Assembly (NCBI GenBank): GCA_012839185.1
Contig: DUNU01000013.1
Location: forward strand, 62,001 to 126,000
Reading direction: 5' to 3'
DNA from: Clostridiales bacterium
GTDB lineage: Bacteria; Bacillota; Clostridia; Oscillospirales; Acutalibacteraceae
Length of the DNA: 64,000 nt
The notes beneath the pieces were generated by a model. The model did no database searches and was not told where the DNA came from. It worked only from the letters and a program-made list of their open reading frames with translations. Positions 61,365-64,000 of the stretch are shown piece by piece (positions within the stretch are counted from its first letter, which is position 1; each line of letters begins with the position of its first letter). The translations under genes and the position numbers were made by a program.

Positions 61365-61369
61365 GAATA
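61293..61369 (+). repeat. Direct repeat, left copy (3' end of the ABC-3C ATPase gene)
   Basis: The last 24 codons and the first 5 bases after the stop. It aligns with 62959-63039, sharing AGATTCCA, GGTGTA and the exact string TTTGATTTTTAGGAATA at the right end. The pair flanks the DUF4143 ATPase gene. Confidence 0.75.
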
Positions 61370-61477
61370 GGAATGACAGGTGCAATTTTATGTTCTTAAT
61401 CTTTTGATGAAATTATCAATAAAAGAATTTGTGTTAACGATTTTTGATAAAACAGATCCCTTAAAACTCTACTATTC

Positions 61478-61556
61478 GCTCATAAAAATGTGATATTTCC
61501 TATAAATATGCTCATAAAAGTGTACAAAAACAAAAAAATACACTCATAAAAGTGTA
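61478..61556 (+). repeat. Three operator-like repeats at exact 32-bp period
   Basis: GCTCATAAAAATGTGA (61478), GCTCATAAAAGTGTA (61510) and ACTCATAAAAGTGTA (61542). The third is itself an inverted repeat, ACACT-CATAAA-AGTGT. The array stops 8 bp before the -35 box of the ATPase gene. Confidence 0.85.
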
Positions 61557-61563
61557 AAAAGGG

Positions 61564-61592
61564 TTGATTTTTCACCACTTTTTGTGTATAAT
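61564..61592 (+). promoter_or_regulatory. Promoter of the DUF4143 ATPase gene
   Basis: -35 TTGATT (61564-61569), 17-bp spacer, -10 TATAAT (61587-61592). Confidence 0.78.
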
Positions 61593-61622
61593 ACAGAAGA
61601 AATATGAAAAGGAGGGATGCTT

Positions 61623-62957
61623 ATGTACCTCAAAAGAAGAATAGATAGATTCCTTTCTGATTGGAAAAAAGATGAAAACAGAAAGCCGTTGATAGTAAAA
61701 GGTTCTCGGCAGATTGGGAAAACCGAGTCTATAAGAAAGTTTGCTAAGGAAAACTACAAGAGCATAATAGAGATAAACTTTGTAACCTCGGAAAAGTACA
61801 AAATGATTGCGGCGGATGGCTACGATGTTGCTTCCATTATCAAAAATATTTCAATTATTGACCCATCTTTCAGATTTATTCCGGGAGAAACACTCATTTT
61901 TTTCGATGAAATTCAGGAATACCCTGAAATAGCAACCTCGCTTAAATTCTTCAACGATGACGGTAATTATGATGTAATCTGTTCGGGTTCTCTTTTAGGA
62001 ATAAATTATAAGAGAATTGAAAGTAACAGTGTGGGCAATAAAACAGACTACCAAATGTTCTCTCTTGATTTTGAAGAGTTTTTATGGGCAAAAGGATATA
62101 CATCAACCCAAATTGATGATATGTTGCAGTCAATGCTTACTCTAAAACCTTTTTCCAAGCTTCAGCATACTGTTCTTACATCATTGTTTTTAGATTATTG
62201 TATTCTCGGCGGAATGCCGGAGGTGGTAAAACGATACATCAAAAATAATACATTTGAAGGCACACTTGAAATACAAAGACAACTTATTGCTGACTATAAA
62301 GAAGATATACGCAAGTATGCTGAAGGTCTTGATCAAACAAGAATAATGAATGTATTTAACAGTATCCCTGTTCAACTTGCAAAAGAAAACAAAAAATTTC
62401 AGCTTTCACAAGTACAAAAGGGAGCGCGATTTAAAGATTATCGGGGTTGTATTGAATGGTTAGAAGATGCAGGAATGATATATCTTTGTTACTGTCTGAA
62501 CAGTCCCGAACTTCCGTTAAAGGGCAATTATGACCACAACAAATTCAAGGTATATTTTTGTGACACCGGTTTGTTTGTGGCTTTGCTCGACGATGAAGCA
62601 CAAGAAGACCTCAGAGCCAACAAAAATCTGTCTGTATATAAAGGTGCATTGTATGAAAGCATTGTTGCAGAAGCCCTTGTAAAATCAGGATATGGTCTTT
62701 ATTACTACAAAAAAGACAGTTCAACATTAGAACAGGATTTTTTTGTGCGTACGGCGAACAATCTTATTCCGTTGGAAGTAAAGTCTGCCAATAACAGATC
62801 AAAATCGCTTTCTGCATTAGTTGCGAATGAAAATTATTCTGATATTGAATTTGGCATAAAGTTGTGTGCGGCAAATATCGGGTTTAATAACAATATTTAC
62901 ACCTTCCCTCATTACTGTACATTTTTATTGAAGAGATATTTGAAAGAAAAACATTGA
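61623..62957 (+). CDS. AAA ATPase with DUF4143 domain
   Basis: A 444-residue STAND-like/AAA_14 ATPase. Walker A is GSRQIGKT (27-34), Walker B LIFFDEIQEYPE (about 96-107), then ICSGSLLGINY as the sensor region. The C-terminal DUF4143 domain has CYCLNSPELPLKGNYDHNKFK, YFCDTGLF, GALYESIVAEALVKSG and a nuclease-fold-like core EQDFFVRTANNLIPLEVKSANN (Asp/Glu and Lys). The family is widespread in host-associated and archaeal genomes without a settled role. ATG 61623 has GGAGGG 7 bp upstream; ATG 61617 is too close. It lies between two partial copies of the ABC-3C ATPase 3' end. Confidence 0.86.
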   Translation: MYLKRRIDRFLSDWKKDENRKPLIVKGSRQIGKTESIRKFAKENYKSIIEINFVTSEKYKMIAADGYDVASIIKNISIIDPSFRFIPGETLIFFDEIQEYPEIATSLKFFNDDGNYDVICSGSLLGINYKRIESNSVGNKTDYQMFSLDFEEFLWAKGYTSTQIDDMLQSMLTLKPFSKLQHTVLTSLFLDYCILGGMPEVVKRYIKNNTFEGTLEIQRQLIADYKEDIRKYAEGLDQTRIMNVFNSIPVQLAKENKKFQLSQVQKGARFKDYRGCIEWLEDAGMIYLCYCLNSPELPLKGNYDHNKFKVYFCDTGLFVALLDDEAQEDLRANKNLSVYKGALYESIVAEALVKSGYGLYYYKKDSSTLEQDFFVRTANNLIPLEVKSANNRSKSLSALVANENYSDIEFGIKLCAANIGFNNNIYTFPHYCTFLLKRYLKEKH

Positions 62958-63027
62958 AATTCCAGACGACAGATTCCAGGGTGTAGGTGATTTATTTAAT
63001 GGTTATTATGGCAGATGGGATTTTTGA
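62956..63027 (+). pseudogene. Remnant 3' end of a second ABC-3C ATPase gene
   Basis: Reading from 62956, one base out of frame from the DUF4143 gene stop, gives EIPDDRFQGVGDLFNGYY then GRWDF and a stop. This aligns with the end of the upstream ATPase (RIPDNRFHGVYDFLEDYS then SRWFDF). Matching continues into the 3' flank. Only the last 23 codons of the former gene remain. Confidence 0.75.
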
Positions 63028-63039
63028 TTTTTAGGAATA
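62959..63039 (+). repeat. Direct repeat, right copy (flanking the DUF4143 ATPase gene)
   Basis: Aligned copy of 61293-61369, with a few substitutions and a small insertion before the shared TTTGATTTTTAGGAATA. Confidence 0.72.
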
Positions 63040-63102
63040 ATTTGATTGTCTGGATGTTAAGCTAATTATTACAAAACCTTCACCATTCCATAATTGGATA
63101 AA

Positions 63103-63152
63103 ATAAAAAAGGGCTTTTAAAGTCGTAATTTGACCTCAAAAGCCCTAATTTT
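63103..63152. terminator. Bidirectional terminator
   Basis: Stem GGGCTTTT (63111-63118) / AAAAGCCC (63138-63145) with a preceding A-run and following T-rich tract. Confidence 0.82.
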
Positions 63153-63293
63153 ATGTATTCAATGTGTTAGCAATAATATAAGGCTGATTTCATTGCCCGC
63201 AAACCCGAGATTATATTAGCATTTTCATTAGAGTTAACGATGTCCGGCATACTGAAGTCATATTCCTCATTATTATTTTCATTCTATATTTCA

Positions 63294-63332
63294 TAAAAAT
63301 AATAGCCTCCGGTGGGAGGCAATTATTTTTTG
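63294..63332. terminator. Bidirectional terminator of the surface-protein gene
   Basis: Stem GCCTCC/GGAGGC extended by AAAATAAT/ATTATTTT, with T-run on either strand. It lies 52 bp beyond the stop of the minus-strand gene. Confidence 0.85.
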
Positions 63333-63383
63333 TGCAAGCAAAGATGTTTGAATCGTAATCAGTTAATTAAATGCATATTTAGA

Positions 63384-64000
63384 TTAGTTTAATCCTAATT
63401 CTGCTTTAACTGCAATTACCTCTTCATCGCTAAGAATAATCGGATAATAGGGAACTGGGAATTCATTAACATCAACTGTTGGAATAAAACCCAATCTCTT
63501 ATAAACTGCTCCTTTTGGGATTGTGGTTTTAGCCACGTCGTCATATCCGTAAATACGATTTATCGAAGATGCTGAATCCAAATAGATTCTACCATAAACA
63601 CCGGTAGGATTAAATGAGTCGGAACCATTAATGTTAATAACGCCACCATCAAGCACATAAAGTTTGGCATCTCCTCGACCTGCAGGCATATGACCCGGTC
63701 CGGTAAATTGATCGTCATAGTAGTAATAGTCTTCATAAAGAGTGCCATTCAAGGTAAACGCTTCTCCATGTGCAAAAATATATGGGTTTGTTCCGGTAAA
63801 ATTCATTGTCGCACCCTCGCCGACTATCATTTTGAAGCCGGGCATAAAGACAAAACCAAAGTTCGCACCTATTGTACCGTTGTAAAACTCAACTTGAGAA
63901 TTGCCTGCAAACTTACATTTGAAAGAACTTGATTTCAACGTTTGACCTTCCAATGTAATTGACGACGAACCAAAATCTACATTTCCGTAAAACTTATAGT
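63384..64000 (-). CDS. C-terminal part of a secreted beta-helix-like surface protein (runs off window)
   Basis: At least 204 residues, open at the right edge. The sequence is rich in Gly, Asn, Tyr and beta-strand-like repeats (FYGNVDFGSSSITLEGQ, FAGNSQVEFYNGTIGANFGFV, MIVGEGATMNFTGT, AKLYVLDGGVININGSDSFN). This pattern resembles pectate-lyase/adhesin beta-helices that list layered motifs. No sortase signal or transmembrane anchor is present at the C-terminus, which ends DEEVIAVKAELGLN. Its beginning and any signal peptide lie outside the window. Whether it belongs to the island or to the chromosome is unclear. Confidence 0.6.
   Translation of the reverse strand, partial: YKFYGNVDFGSSSITLEGQTLKSSSFKCKFAGNSQVEFYNGTIGANFGFVFMPGFKMIVGEGATMNFTGTNPYIFAHGEAFTLNGTLYEDYYYYDDQFTGPGHMPAGRGDAKLYVLDGGVININGSDSFNPTGVYGRIYLDSASSINRIYGYDDVAKTTIPKGAVYKRLGFIPTVDVNEFPVPYYPIILSDEEVIAVKAELGLN

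Larger units (their letters stand above)
61370..61622 (+). other. Control region of the DUF4143 ATPase gene
   Basis: No gene. It holds three repeats at 32-bp period (61478-61556), the promoter (61564-61592) and a GGAGGG ribosome binding site (61611-61616). Confidence 0.7.
63028..63383. other. Intergenic region at the right side of the island
   Basis: It contains two terminators (63103-63152 and 63294-63332). On the minus strand a 38-codon frame without a start (63167-63283; EEYDFSMPDIVNSNENANII then SGLRAMKSALYYC) looks protein-like and may be a gene remnant. Nothing else is recognised, and no copy of the tRNA-Pro 3' end is present. Confidence 0.5.

Overview
The window is AT-rich bacterial chromosome from what looks like an anaerobic Clostridia-type Bacillota, probably a gut or rumen organism. 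The evidence is the gene order rnj-rplI-dnaB-tilS-hpt-ftsH, the FHA-FtsW pair, lipoprotein signals, sigma-A promoters with 17-bp spacers, and many enzymes for plant and host glycans (GH5, GH18, GH36, GH51 and GH106-like) paired with GPH-type sugar transporters. This is inference from gene content; no rRNA is present to fix the taxonomy.

Positions 1-50,500 are ordinary chromosome. In order they carry: the start of hisZ; a metallophosphoesterase and a GH5 enzyme; a tRNA-Thr/tRNA-Tyr pair; a GPH transporter with a leucine-rich-repeat lipoprotein; an MmcQ/YjbR protein that seems to have lost its stop; an operon of FHA protein, FtsW/RodA, DUF4430 lipoprotein, GNAT-membrane protein and GH36; a transporter-coaX operon; PBP1A and an Old Yellow Enzyme-type reductase; a six-gene operon from MgtC to an ATC hydrolase-family protein; an iron alcohol dehydrogenase and a TIM-barrel isomerase; a glycan-initiation cluster with a PatB-like enzyme; hemolysin III; the operon prfB, topoisomerase A subunit, acyltransferase, GH106-like; a large GH51 arabinofuranosidase; the rnj-to-ftsH housekeeping operon; and rnhA.

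From about 50,423 the window becomes a mobile island. A tRNA-Pro(GGG) gene is followed directly by a compact leftward module: tyrosine integrase, excisionase, FtsK-type DNA translocase, HUH rolling-circle Rep and a small SSB-like protein. This is the gene set of the integrative elements typified by actinomycete pSAM2. Upstream of the module are iteron-like repeats and nested hairpins that could be replication or transfer origins. Two tandem copies of a YodL-DUF3846 gene follow, each with a 420-nt leader that is better conserved than the coding sequence.

After these comes the most unusual stretch. A roughly 225-nt region (57,421-57,644) folds into a closed, multi-hairpin structure with a long-range 10-bp helix, a 7-bp hairpin whose loop is complementary to another hairpin loop, and a U-tract on the minus strand. 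It is a strong candidate for an unassigned structured RNA. Diverging from it is a complete three-gene ABC-three-component (ABC-3C) conflict system (58,031-61,364), preceded by four 11-bp tandem repeats. A DUF4143 AAA ATPase follows with a 32-bp-period operator-like array. Behind that gene is a 23-codon remnant of the 3' end of a second ABC-3C ATPase gene, so cassettes appear to have been exchanged here. The window ends inside a secreted repeat-rich surface protein gene. No second copy of the tRNA-Pro 3' end was found, so the right boundary of the island is not defined.
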